A stretch of 48,146 nucleotides of DNA from Bryobacterales bacterium. GTDB lineage: Bacteria; Acidobacteriota; Terriglobia; Bryobacterales; Bryobacteraceae. Shown in pieces: positions 24,739-32,315 of the stretch. How positions within the stretch are numbered: position 1 is the first letter of the stretch; every line of letters starts with the position of its first letter. The stretch lies in assembly GCA_003164035.1 (NCBI GenBank), contig PLRS01000049.1, forward strand, positions 1 through 48,146, read 5' to 3'. Under the pieces are notes generated by a model that was not told the origin of the DNA, searched no databases, and saw nothing but the letters and a program-made list of their open reading frames with translations. The position numbers and the translations under genes were made by a program.

Positions 24739-26418
24739 ATGGGTGTCACACAGAATTACGTGAATATTTCGCGGCGTCAACCCGACGTCGAAGACTACAT
24801 CGACATGTTGCGGCGGTACCGCTCCTGGATCATTGGGCCGATGTACGCGGGCCTGGTGATTTCCGTGGTGATCGCCTTCATCTGGCCTGATACGTACGTC
24901 TCCTCGGCGTTGATGCGGATTACGCCGCAGCAGGTTTCCGAACACCTGGTGCCGAGCGAACTGACGCAGCAGATGTCGGACCGTCTGGCGCAGATGGAGC
25001 AGCAGATCCTGAGCCGGACGGACCTGGTGGAGTTGATTACCCGTCCCGCGCTCAACCTGTATCCCAAGGAGCGGGCGCAAAAATCGCTCGAGGACGTGGT
25101 GCAGGACATGCGCACGAAAGACATCAAGATCGCCATGTATGACGCTCCCGGGGCCAATTCGGACCGGCGGTTCGCCAGCGCCTTCCAGATTTCTTTCCGT
25201 TACAGCGACCGGTTCAAGGCGCAGGCGGTGGTGCGTGAGCTGGTGAGCAAGTTCACCGAACAGAACGAAAACGCCCAGGCCGACCAGATCCGCCTCACCA
25301 CCAACTTCATGGACGACGAGTTGAAGCGGGCCAAGGCGCACCTGGACGAGATGCAAGGGCGGATGACGGCCTTCGAGATCGAAAACAACGGGCGGCTGCC
25401 CGACCAGTTCACCGCCAACGTGCAGGCCGCCAACACGGCCTCGATGGAGGCTTCCCGCATGGCCGACCAGCTCAACGCGGCGCAAACCCAGAAGCTGATG
25501 CTCGAGAACCAGTTGACCAATTACATCAACGACGAGAAATACGTCCAGGGCAACGCGGAGCGGACCATCAACGCGCCCAACGTGGCGGTGAAGAACCAGC
25601 AGTTGATCAACGTCGAATCCGAGTTGCAGAGAGCCAAGTCGACGCTGGCTTCGATGCAGAAAATGTACGGGGAAAACTACCCCGACGTGAACCAGTTGAA
25701 AGCCAGCATCTCGTCGCTCGAAGGCCAGAAGGCGGAGCTCGAAAAGAGCCAGACCGAGCAGAATTCGGCCGCCCAGACGGCGCCGGTGAAGGTACAGGAC
25801 CCGGCGGCGCAGGCGCAACTGGAGAACCTGCGTGACAACATCAGCTCGGTGAAGGTTCGGATTCAGGCCGCCCAACTCGAGATCGAACGGCTGACCCAGG
25901 CGCAGGCGGAGATGAACAAGCGGGTGGGGTCGTTTCAGGCGCGTATCGACCAGGCGCCCTTGAACCAGCAGCAGTACGTGCAGTTGAACCACGACCTGGC
26001 GCTGGCCAAGGACGATTACGACGAGAAGTCGAAGCGGCGCGATATGGCGCAGACGTCGCAGAATCTGACGGCGCACAAGGCGGGCGAGATGCTGGAGTTG
26101 CTCGATCCGGCCGACCTGCCCGAGCAGCCGGTGGAACCGAACCGGCCGCTGTTTGCCGCCAGCGGCACGGCCATCGGCCTGGTGCTGGGCCTGGTGCTGG
26201 CGGCGATCAAGGAAATGAAGGACACTTCGCTCAAGAACCTGAAAGACGTCAGGGCCTATACCAACCTGGCGGTGCTGTCCAGCATTCCCTTGCTCGAGAA
26301 CGCCCTGCTGGTGCGGCGGAAGCGGCGGTTGTTCTGGCTGGCGTGGTCCTGCGCTTTTGTGGTAGGCACCATCGCGGTTTCCAGCGCCATGTACTTCCGC
26401 TTTTTCGGCAGGAGCTAA
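24739..26418 (+). CDS. Chain-length determinant / GumC-like polysaccharide co-polymerase
   Basis: A 559-residue inner-membrane protein. It has a first membrane helix (about 29-49, WIIGPMYAGLVISVVIAFIW), then a Wzz-type domain and long coiled coils (about 190-460, rich in Gln, Glu and Lys). The Pro-rich motif PEQPVEPNRP precedes the second helix (about 474-494), and a third helix lies near the C-terminus (about 533-553). Such proteins set polymer length and bridge to the outer-membrane exit protein. The kinase domain is not fused; it is encoded by the next gene, 46 bp downstream. The first helix lies behind the family segment VEDYIDMLRRYR. Confidence 0.88.
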   Translation: MGVTQNYVNISRRQPDVEDYIDMLRRYRSWIIGPMYAGLVISVVIAFIWPDTYVSSALMRITPQQVSEHLVPSELTQQMSDRLAQMEQQILSRTDLVELITRPALNLYPKERAQKSLEDVVQDMRTKDIKIAMYDAPGANSDRRFASAFQISFRYSDRFKAQAVVRELVSKFTEQNENAQADQIRLTTNFMDDELKRAKAHLDEMQGRMTAFEIENNGRLPDQFTANVQAANTASMEASRMADQLNAAQTQKLMLENQLTNYINDEKYVQGNAERTINAPNVAVKNQQLINVESELQRAKSTLASMQKMYGENYPDVNQLKASISSLEGQKAELEKSQTEQNSAAQTAPVKVQDPAAQAQLENLRDNISSVKVRIQAAQLEIERLTQAQAEMNKRVGSFQARIDQAPLNQQQYVQLNHDLALAKDDYDEKSKRRDMAQTSQNLTAHKAGEMLELLDPADLPEQPVEPNRPLFAASGTAIGLVLGLVLAAIKEMKDTSLKNLKDVRAYTNLAVLSSIPLLENALLVRRKRRLFWLAWSCAFVVGTIAVSSAMYFRFFGRS

Positions 26419-26464
26419 GCGTGGCGGAAGTTAACGCCGCGCGGATCGTTCATACGGAGGAAAG

Positions 26465-27340
26465 ATGAGTCGCGTTCACGATGCTTTACGCCGGGCGGAA
26501 GAAGCCGGCGGGATTCTCCCGGATCCGATACCGGCGAACGGCGAGGGCAACTATCACGGCTACGGCAAGGGCGATCTGGGCGTTTTACCCACTTCCGCGG
26601 CGGCGACCCGGCTGAACCTGCAACCCAGCCTGCTCGCCGACGTCGAGGTTATCCCCTTCAGCCCGGCGCCGGAGTCGCACCTGCTCGATCTCAACAAATC
26701 CCACGAGACCCCCGCCGAAGAGTTCCGCACCCTGCGAACCAGACTCAACCACCTGCAAACCTTGCAACCGCTGCACACCGTGGTCATGACCAGCCCCTCC
26801 CCGGCCGAAGGCAAGACCTTCACCGCGGTCAATCTGGCGCTGGCGCAAGCCCATCTGGCCGAAAGCCAGGTGCTGCTGGGGGATTTCGACCTGCGCCGGC
26901 CGATCATACACAATCTCTTCCAACTCGACCGCGCCCCCGGCTTCTCGGACTTCATTTTGGGGCAGTGTACGTTCGCGCAGGCGTTGCGCAAGCTGGAGGG
27001 CACCAACCTGTTTATCCTGCCGGCCGGAACGCCGGTGAAGAACCCCCTAGAGCTGCTCAATATGCGGCAGACCAAGCTGCTGTTCGCCGATCTGCCCCAC
27101 CTGTTCCATTGGGCCATTTTCGACACGCCGCCGCTGCTGTTCTCCGCCGACGCCAACCTGCTCTCCACCCTGGCGGACGGTACCGTCCTGGTGGTCAAGA
27201 TCGGCTCGACGACCTTCGACAACGTGCAGCGGGCCATGCAGTCGCTGTGCGAGAACAACGTGCTGGGGATCGTCGCCAACGGCGCCCGCGCTTCCGAGCT
27301 TTACAGCAAGTACACGTATTACTACTCCAAGACGGAATAA
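26465..27340 (+). CDS. BY-kinase-type tyrosine autokinase (CpsD/CapB-like)
   Basis: A 291-residue cytoplasmic ATPase. The P-loop is TSPSPAEGKTF, Walker A' is LLGDFDLRRP, and Walker B is WAIFDTPPLL. The C-terminus has a tyrosine cluster (ELYSKYTYYYSKTE), the autophosphorylation site of bacterial tyrosine kinases. Such kinases drive cycles of assembly of the co-polymerase encoded just upstream and so control polymer export. The N-terminal 65 residues (MSRVHDALRRAEEAGG) are the usual family lead. No polymerase, flippase or priming transferase follows, so the rest of the pathway is elsewhere. Confidence 0.9.
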   Translation: MSRVHDALRRAEEAGGILPDPIPANGEGNYHGYGKGDLGVLPTSAAATRLNLQPSLLADVEVIPFSPAPESHLLDLNKSHETPAEEFRTLRTRLNHLQTLQPLHTVVMTSPSPAEGKTFTAVNLALAQAHLAESQVLLGDFDLRRPIIHNLFQLDRAPGFSDFILGQCTFAQALRKLEGTNLFILPAGTPVKNPLELLNMRQTKLLFADLPHLFHWAIFDTPPLLFSADANLLSTLADGTVLVVKIGSTTFDNVQRAMQSLCENNVLGIVANGARASELYSKYTYYYSKTE

Positions 27341-27342
27341 TT

Positions 27343-27759
27343 TCAGTCGAGCGTGGCGGCATTGATCTCGATCACGTGACGGTCGGGATCGAGAATATAG
27401 ATCTGGGGGAACCCGGCAACCGCGTGGGGGTGCAGGATCATGCGCAGCGGGTCGTCGCCGGAGATTCCGTCGCGGTAACCGCGGGCACGCAGAAACTCCA
27501 CCGCCCCGGCGTAGCTCGGTACCCGGAAGGCAAAGTGCACGTCGCGTGTGTCCAGCGGCTTACCCTCGCGGAAGGTGGAGCGGGTGTGTACGATCAGGTG
27601 CAGTTGCTGGCCGTTCTCGCCCACGGCAAACCAGGCGCCGGGGAAGGAAAACGGCGGCCGGGGGATCTCGCGAAGCCCGAGAATTTCCAGGTAAAACCGC
27701 CGCGAGCGTTCCAGGTCCGTAACCGTCAGAGCGAGGTGGTGAAGGCTCGTGATTCGCAT
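27343..27759 (-). CDS. VOC-superfamily (glyoxalase-like) protein
   Basis: A 138-residue protein with two beta-alpha-beta-beta-beta units of the vicinal oxygen chelate fold: LHHLALTVTDLERSRRFYLE, then LGLREIPRPPF, and HFAFRVPSYAGAVEFLRARG, then ILDPDRHVIEINA. Candidate metal ligands are the His in HHLAL, the His in VHFAF and the Glu in IEIN. Substrate cannot be predicted: VOC proteins include lyases, dioxygenases and resistance proteins. ATG at 27757-27759 follows GGAA by six bases; ATG 27771 would add four residues. Convergent with the kinase gene, 2 bp between stops. Confidence 0.8.
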   Translation of the reverse strand: MRITSLHHLALTVTDLERSRRFYLEILGLREIPRPPFSFPGAWFAVGENGQQLHLIVHTRSTFREGKPLDTRDVHFAFRVPSYAGAVEFLRARGYRDGISGDDPLRMILHPHAVAGFPQIYILDPDRHVIEINAATLD

Positions 27760-27780
27760 GGGCAATTCCATTGTGCCATC

Positions 27781-27809
27781 TGGACAGAAGCGGCGAATTG
27801 TGATATTGT
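27781..27809 (+). promoter_or_regulatory. Promoter for an RNA with no ORF (TGGACA-17-TATTGT)
   Basis: The -35 TGGACA (27781-27786, five of six consensus bases) and -10 TATTGT (27804-27809) are separated by exactly 17 bp. The transcript would begin near 27815 and end in the T-run at 27936-27941. Confidence 0.45.
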
Positions 27810-27814
27810 GTAAA

Positions 27815-27941
27815 TAACGTGGATTGATTTAGGGCCCTCGGGACCTGCTAATTGCAACCACGAAAAAAAGTGCTAAAGGCGAGTCGGTCTGTTCAAGGAA
27901 TATTTGAACCCTGACGCCTTCGCCGGCCGTCAGGGTTTTTT
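27815..27941 (+). ncRNA. Candidate structured RNA or leader ending in an intrinsic terminator
   Basis: No ORF fits this 127-base stretch. It has several stacked complementary segments: GGACC (27841-27845) with GGTCT (27886-27890), enclosing CAC-gaaaaaaa-GTG (27869-27882); then GTTCAA (27891-27896) with TTGAAC (27904-27909); and the terminator stem. A promoter precedes it. It could be a free small RNA or a regulatory leader controlling readthrough into the gene at 27981. I did not recognise a known riboswitch consensus. Confidence 0.45.
27909..27941 (+). terminator. Rho-independent terminator
   Basis: Stem CCCTGACG (27909-27916) pairs perfectly with CGTCAGGG (27928-27935), with an 11-base loop. 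Six T follow (27936-27941). This is the clearest intrinsic terminator in the window, and it stands 39 bp before the next start codon. Confidence 0.85.
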
Positions 27942-27980
27942 GTTGCGAACGGATTCCGATCGCCGGATGCTGGAGGTTGT

Positions 27981-28289
27981 GTGAGCGTCTGGCTAAGTTT
28001 ATCGTCTCTCCCCGTTTCGGCGCCTTCGCTTTCGAGTCCCGAAGGCGATCTGGTTTCGATCTCCATCTCCGTGGAGCCCCGCCGTCTGGAGGCCCTGCTG
28101 GAATCGCTGGCCGAAGCGCGTTTCCCCATTAACCCGCAGATCTATCACGAAGCGGTCACCGCGGTGGAGTTTCCCGCTTATGACGGCCAGTTGGACGAAG
28201 TGCGCGCCATTTTGTCGGCGCACGGATTCGATCCCGCCGGCATGCGCTATACGGCCATGCTGCATAAGATTCAGGCCGCCTCGGCGTAG
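27981..28289 (+). CDS. Conserved-looking hypothetical protein, about 102 residues
   Basis: Not recognised. The protein reads VSISISVEPRRLEALLESLA, then FPINPQIYHEA, VEFPAYDGQLDEVRAIL and GFDPAGMRYTAMLHKIQAA. It has mixed alpha/beta character, no signal peptide and no membrane helix. The beta-strand ISISV followed by two helices suggests a small ferredoxin-like fold, which is a guess. The GTG start has GGAGG 4 bases upstream. The strong terminator lying just before it means expression would require readthrough or its own promoter. Confidence 0.6.
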   Translation: MSVWLSLSSLPVSAPSLSSPEGDLVSISISVEPRRLEALLESLAEARFPINPQIYHEAVTAVEFPAYDGQLDEVRAILSAHGFDPAGMRYTAMLHKIQAASA

Positions 28290-28333
28290 CCGTTAACGCC
28301 GCGACGCTTACAATCCGCGCTACAATCCGGTCT

Positions 28334-28810
28334 ATGCAAGGAAACCCCAAAGTCATCGCCGCGTTAAATGCGGCTCTCAAGGAAGAGCTTACCGCCATCA
28401 GCCAGTACTTTATTCACGCCGAGATGTGCGAAAACTGGAAGTACGAGAAGCTCGGCAAATACATTAAGAAGCAGTCGATCGACGAGATGAAGCACGCCGA
28501 GGCGCTGATCGAGCGCATTCTCTTCCTGGATGGCGCGCCCAATCTCACCGAGTTGCTCTCGCTCACCGTCGGAAAGACAGTCAAAGAGCAGATCGCCAGC
28601 GACTTAGCCTTGGAACTGAATGCGGTCGCGATGTACAACAAGTCCATCAAACTGGCGCGGGAGGAAGAGGACAACGCTTCGGCGGAGTTGTTCAAGAAGC
28701 TGCTCCAGGATGAAGAGCAGCACGCGGACTGGCTCGAAGCCCAACTCCACCAGATCGAGGAACTCGGCTACGAGCGCTACCTGACGCAACAGCTCGGCGA
28801 AGAAAAATAG
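28334..28810 (+). CDS. bfr: Bacterioferritin
   Basis: A 158-residue bacterioferritin, the usual family length. Every functional residue sits at the standard number: ferroxidase ligands E18, E51, H54, E94, E127 and H130, and the heme-binding methionine M52 (in DEMKHAEALIERILFLDG). It forms a 24-subunit cage that oxidises and stores iron and so limits Fenton chemistry. Two TACAAT-like boxes in the 44-bp upstream gap (near 28309 and 28321) could serve as -10 elements. Monocistronic as far as can be seen. Confidence 0.96.
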   Translation: MQGNPKVIAALNAALKEELTAISQYFIHAEMCENWKYEKLGKYIKKQSIDEMKHAEALIERILFLDGAPNLTELLSLTVGKTVKEQIASDLALELNAVAMYNKSIKLAREEEDNASAELFKKLLQDEEQHADWLEAQLHQIEELGYERYLTQQLGEEK

Positions 28811-28877
28811 GCGCGGCGCGTACCATCCGATCGGTACCAGGCAAGTCGGACTTGGGCCGGCATGTCCGTTTTTGGCC

Positions 28878-28905
28878 TTGCGGATGAGAGGATTTGCGCC
28901 ATAAT
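28878..28905 (+). promoter_or_regulatory. Possible promoter (TTGCGG-16-CATAAT)
   Basis: The -35 TTGCGG (28878-28883) and -10 CATAAT (28900-28905) with a 16-bp spacer lie 45 bp before the GTG start of the next gene. This is a moderate match. Confidence 0.4.
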
Positions 28906-28949
28906 CAAACAAAGGGATCTTTGGTGGGGAGGGGTAAGGGAGTCCCTCG

Positions 28950-30221
28950 GTGCTGAACGCCTTAGCGAACTTGTCCGGGGCCCGGCGATTCGGCTCCATG
29001 TTGGAAGCGCTCCTGCTTGCCTGTGCTGTTTTTCCGGCCGGAAATCGACTTTTTGCACAGGACCTGATCGCGGGTACGGAACATGGCGGCCCGATCCGGC
29101 TGTTCACCTCCGATGCGGCCACGCTGGAGTCGCAGGAAACCCGCAAGGACTTACCGTGTACGGTCACTCCCGATAAACCGCAGCTTGGCTTCGACCTGAA
29201 ATTTCATGTCGGCTATGAGGTCACGGTCGGGCTGAAGGACCTGGCGGGCGAAGGCAACCAGCTCACCATGATCTTTCGGGTAACGGCGGACGACAAGCCC
29301 GACGACCCCGCCTACTTCTCGCAACGCGTGAGTGTGCCGCACATCGACGAGGACGAGCGCGGCTCCGCCTTCCTGCAGGGCGCCTTCGACGTGGGCGAAG
29401 GCAAGTACCACGTGGACTGGCTGATGCGCGACCGCGAGGAACGGATCTGCTCGGCCCATTGGGACGCCGAAGCCAGCCTGGCGGCGCGGGACAAGCCGAT
29501 GGCGCTCAGCATCGGCGCCCAGGCCGTGGCGCCCATCGACCACGAACCATTCCGCCAGGAACCGCCGGTCGAGCGCGAAGCCACCAAGACCCCCATCAAA
29601 ATCAAGGTGATGGTGAATTTCGCCCCGCAGGATTCCTCGGCCGCCAGCCTGCAGCCGGTCGATACCACCGCGCTGGTTTCGATTCTGCGCAATATCGCGC
29701 GCGAGCCACGCATCGGCAGCTTTACCGTGGTGGCCTATAACCTACAGGAACAGCGGGTGATTTATCGCCAGGAGGGAGCGTCTCAGATCGACTTCCCTTC
29801 TCTCGGCAAGGCGCTGAATTCCCTCAACTTAGGTACCGTGGACCTGAAGCGCCTGACGCAAAAACACGGGGATAGCGACTTTCTCGGCCAGCTCCTCACC
29901 GCGGAGGTAAAGGAGGCCAAAAGCAAGCCCGATGCGGTGATCTTCGCCGGCCCCAAGGTGGTGGTGGACGAAACCATATCCGTCGAAACGCTCAAGCAGT
30001 TGGGAGACGTCAAATATCCAGTGTTCTATATGAACTACAACTTGAACCCGCAGGCTAATCCGTGGCGCGATGCCATCGGCAATGCGGTTCGGTATCTGAA
30101 GGGAGCGGAGTACACCATCAGCCGTCCACGCGATTTGTTCTTCGCCTGGAGCGAAATCATGGGGCGAATCGTCAAATCCAAGGGCACCGCGCCCGCAACG
30201 GCAAATGTGGCGCCGCAATAA
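28950..30221 (+). CDS. Exported hypothetical protein of VWA-like architecture
   Basis: A 423-residue protein. The N-terminal region has a hydrophobic export segment (MLEALLLACAVFPAGNRLFA, residues 17-36) and a predicted beta-rich domain (to about 180: LGFDLKFHVGYEVTVGLKDL, then DWLMRDREERICSAHWDAEA). The second half is alpha/beta: IKVMVNFAPQ, VDTTALVSILRNIAREP, SFTVVAYNLQEQRVIYRQEG, KPDAVIFAGPKVVVDETIS and YPVFYMNYNLNPQANPWRDA. The alternation is like a von Willebrand A domain, but no clear DxSxS metal site was found, so the family stays unassigned. The stop is 4 bases before the next start, so it probably shares a transcript with the exported methyltransferase. Confidence 0.65.
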   Translation: MLNALANLSGARRFGSMLEALLLACAVFPAGNRLFAQDLIAGTEHGGPIRLFTSDAATLESQETRKDLPCTVTPDKPQLGFDLKFHVGYEVTVGLKDLAGEGNQLTMIFRVTADDKPDDPAYFSQRVSVPHIDEDERGSAFLQGAFDVGEGKYHVDWLMRDREERICSAHWDAEASLAARDKPMALSIGAQAVAPIDHEPFRQEPPVEREATKTPIKIKVMVNFAPQDSSAASLQPVDTTALVSILRNIAREPRIGSFTVVAYNLQEQRVIYRQEGASQIDFPSLGKALNSLNLGTVDLKRLTQKHGDSDFLGQLLTAEVKEAKSKPDAVIFAGPKVVVDETISVETLKQLGDVKYPVFYMNYNLNPQANPWRDAIGNAVRYLKGAEYTISRPRDLFFAWSEIMGRIVKSKGTAPATANVAPQ

Positions 30222-30225
30222 CGTC

Positions 30226-30774
30226 ATGCGAACCTCGTCTCTTGTAATTCTTGTGGCTGTAGCGAGCTTGCCAGGCTTCGCCCAGAAATTCGGGCCGGAA
30301 GAGAACCTGGCGCCCTACATTCCCACCCCCCAACTGGTGGTGGAAAAGATGCTGGAAGCCGCCCACGTGAAATCGAGCGACGTGGTTTACGATTTGGGCG
30401 CCGGCGACGGTCGTATTGTCATCGCCGCGGCCCAGGAATTCGGCGCGCGGGCGGTGGGAGTGGAAATCCTGCCGGATGTTTGCGAAAAGGCGCGGGATCG
30501 GATCAAATCGCTGGGCCTCGAAGACCGCGTCACCATGATCCAGAACAGCGCGTTTCGCGTCGACTTGAGCCCCGCCGACGTGGTAACGCTCTACCTTCTG
30601 ACCACCTCCAACGAGCGGCTCAAACCCAACCTGGAAAAATACCTGAAGCCGGGCGCCAGGGTGGTGTCGAATCAATTCCCCGTGAAGGGCTGGAAGGCTG
30701 TCGCGGTGGTCCACGTCAGGACCGGCAATATGGATAATCCCATCTACGTGTATGAGATAGGGAGAACGAAGTAA
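30226..30774 (+). CDS. Class I SAM-dependent methyltransferase with an N-terminal signal peptide
   Basis: A 182-residue protein. Residues 1-20 (MRTSSLVILVAVASLPGFAQ) form a clear signal peptide. The Rossmann fold follows: motif I VVYDLGAGDGRIVIAAA, motif II AVGVEILPDVCEKARDRI, and motif IV-like SPADVVTLYLL, then LKPGARVVSNQFPVKGWK. The layout resembles small DOT1-like methyltransferases. An exported enzyme requiring S-adenosylmethionine is surprising. It might act before export, be anchored, or use another ligand. The start ATG at 30226 is 4 bases after the upstream stop, so translation may be coupled. Confidence 0.8.
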   Translation: MRTSSLVILVAVASLPGFAQKFGPEENLAPYIPTPQLVVEKMLEAAHVKSSDVVYDLGAGDGRIVIAAAQEFGARAVGVEILPDVCEKARDRIKSLGLEDRVTMIQNSAFRVDLSPADVVTLYLLTTSNERLKPNLEKYLKPGARVVSNQFPVKGWKAVAVVHVRTGNMDNPIYVYEIGRTK

Positions 30775-30775
30775 A

Positions 30776-30811
30776 GTTGTCAGTTATCAGTTAACAGTTT
30801 TCAGTTAACAG
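30776..30811. repeat. CAGTT-type short-unit repeat, left flank of four-helix gene
   Basis: Tandem CAGTTATCAG, TTAACAGTTTTCAG, TTAACAG. It starts two bases after the methyltransferase stop codon. Read on the minus strand it supplies the TAA stop codon of the four-helix gene. The right-hand repeat at 31186-31225 is the inverted form. Confidence 0.75.
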
Positions 30812-31167
30812 GCGTCCGCCTTCAGCTTTTGTCGTAGGCCGGTTAGCATTCGCTTGATTTCGGCGGCGGCCTCGGTCAGAGCTGCGTAATCGGTCGGCTC
30901 CATCGGATTCAGGTCTCTGGCTAGCAACAGGTGGTATTGAAGTTCGCTGGCCGATCCCATCGCGATCGAACAGAACCGCGCCAGTTCGGCATTCCCGTCG
31001 CGTCCACACCCCTCGGCCAGATTGGCTCCAATCGAGGAACACGCCCTTCGGAGTTGACCGGTCAGCCCATACCGCTCCTCGTGCGGAAAGCCGACGGTTA
31101 TTCGGTAGACAGCCAGTGTCAACTTGTGCGCCTTCTGCCAAACCTTTAGCTCTTTGAAATCCTGCAT
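30805..31167 (-). CDS. Four-helix bundle protein (23S rRNA intervening-sequence / S23-like family)
   Basis: A 120-residue protein with the family opening FKELKVWQKAHKLTLAVY, then ITVGFPHEERYGLTGQLRR, ACSSIGANLAEGCGR, and ELARFCSIAMGSASELQYHL. The fold is a helical bundle found in proteins encoded inside 23S rRNA intervening sequences, and related to Avd of diversity-generating retroelements. The biochemical function is not established. The ATG at 31165-31167 begins at the conserved FKELKVW; the frame stays open upstream through the flanking repeat. Both ends are bounded by inverted CAGTT-type repeats, and the stop codon comes from the repeat itself. Confidence 0.88.
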   Translation of the reverse strand: MQDFKELKVWQKAHKLTLAVYRITVGFPHEERYGLTGQLRRACSSIGANLAEGCGRDGNAELARFCSIAMGSASELQYHLLLARDLNPMEPTDYAALTEAAAEIKRMLTGLRQKLKADAC

Positions 31168-31185
31168 GCCGGAGCGCCAACGATT

Positions 31186-31225
31186 AGCTGAAACTGTCAA
31201 CTGAAAACTGTCAACTGAAAACTGA
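31186..31225. repeat. CAGTT-type short-unit repeat, right flank of four-helix gene
   Basis: Units AGCTGAAACTG, TCAACTGAAAACTG, TCAACTGAAAACTGA. It is inverted relative to the left flank, so the gene sits between terminal inverted repeats. It ends 9 bases before the stop codon of the convergent-side PPIase gene. Confidence 0.75.
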
Positions 31226-31234
31226 CCGCTTTCT

Positions 31235-32260
31235 TCACTTCTTCCCCGCATTCTCCACCACACTCGCCGCCAGATAGTTCCGGATCGTCGAGTTGTTGCG
31301 CGCGGTTTCGAAGTAGGCCGATTTCAAGAGCTGGTCCTTGCCGTTTAACAGGGTTTCCCGAATGGATTGCTGCACCCGTGGATCGTTCAGATCGCGTTGC
31401 CCGGCCGGTTCCTTGGAGATCATTCTCAGAATCCGGTAGCCGTCCTGAGTGTGGATGATGGGGGAAACGGCGTTGGACGACAACGACATCACCATGCGGC
31501 GCAGTTCGGGGCTGGCCTTTTCCAGGTTCGATTCGGGAATGAAACCCATGTCGCCGCCGTTGGGGGCGGTGTTGGGATCTTCGGAATAATTCTGGGCCAG
31601 CATGGCAAAATCCTCGCCCCGTTTCAGGCGCGCTTCCAGGTCCTTGATCTTGGCGGACGCCTCGGCGTCGTTCTGGGCTTTGCTGTTCTTCAGATTGCGC
31701 ACGTTGGCGTCGGGGAACGGGGTGACCAGAATCTGCGCCATGTGTACCTGGGGCTCGGCGAAGTTGAAGCCCTTCTTATTGGCGTTGTAGAAGGAGGTCA
31801 CGTCGGCGTCGGTGATGGTGACGTGGGAGGTGATTTCCTTGTTGGTCAGCTTCTCCACGGTCAATTGCTGGCGAATCTGGGCGCGCAGATCGTCCAGGGT
31901 CATGTGACGGCCGTTTAGTTGACGCTCGAACTCTTCCTTGGTAAACGGGGCCTTCATCTTGTTGAGCTCGGTATCGACGTCGGCATCGGTCGCCGTGAGG
32001 CCGGATTTCTCGGCGCGCTGCAACATGATTTCCTTGGTGATAAGGTTGCCGAGCAAGTCCAGCTTCTGCGACATGACCAGGTCCTGGCTGATGCCGTCGG
32101 GCTGCTGCGGATACTGGGATTGGTAGGCTTTTTCCAGCTCCGTGTAGGTGATCGCGTGGTTGTTGACCTCCGCCGCCACATTGGCCGGGGGCGTATGCTT
32201 GCAGGAAACCGCCGGCAAACCCGCCAGCAGCAGGAAGGGAACCACACAATGGCGCTTCAT
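31235..32260 (-). CDS. PpiC/SurA-like peptidyl-prolyl isomerase, probable lipoprotein
   Basis: A 341-residue periplasmic foldase. The N-terminus (MKRHCVVPFLLLAGLPAVSC) is a signal peptide ending in a cysteine; the lipobox is weak (AVSC). The SurA-type chaperone region follows (VNNHAITYTELEKAYQSQYP), then one parvulin domain (about 205-305): HMAQILVTPFPD, GEDFAMLAQNYSEDP, GGDMGFIPESN, and PIIHTQDGYRILRM. Such proteins help outer-membrane proteins fold. The ATG at 32258-32260 starts the signal peptide; the open frame upstream runs into accC and is not coding. Confidence 0.88.
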   Translation of the reverse strand: MKRHCVVPFLLLAGLPAVSCKHTPPANVAAEVNNHAITYTELEKAYQSQYPQQPDGISQDLVMSQKLDLLGNLITKEIMLQRAEKSGLTATDADVDTELNKMKAPFTKEEFERQLNGRHMTLDDLRAQIRQQLTVEKLTNKEITSHVTITDADVTSFYNANKKGFNFAEPQVHMAQILVTPFPDANVRNLKNSKAQNDAEASAKIKDLEARLKRGEDFAMLAQNYSEDPNTAPNGGDMGFIPESNLEKASPELRRMVMSLSSNAVSPIIHTQDGYRILRMISKEPAGQRDLNDPRVQQSIRETLLNGKDQLLKSAYFETARNNSTIRNYLAASVVENAGKK

Positions 32261-32315
32261 TGGAATGCCCCCATATTGTAACTGGAATGCCGGAGGCCGG
32301 GGCGTCCGCCACGAG

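Noticed and set aside
30776-31225. Diversity-generating retroelement around the four-helix (Avd-like) gene
   Set aside because: No reverse transcriptase, template repeat or variable repeat is present nearby.
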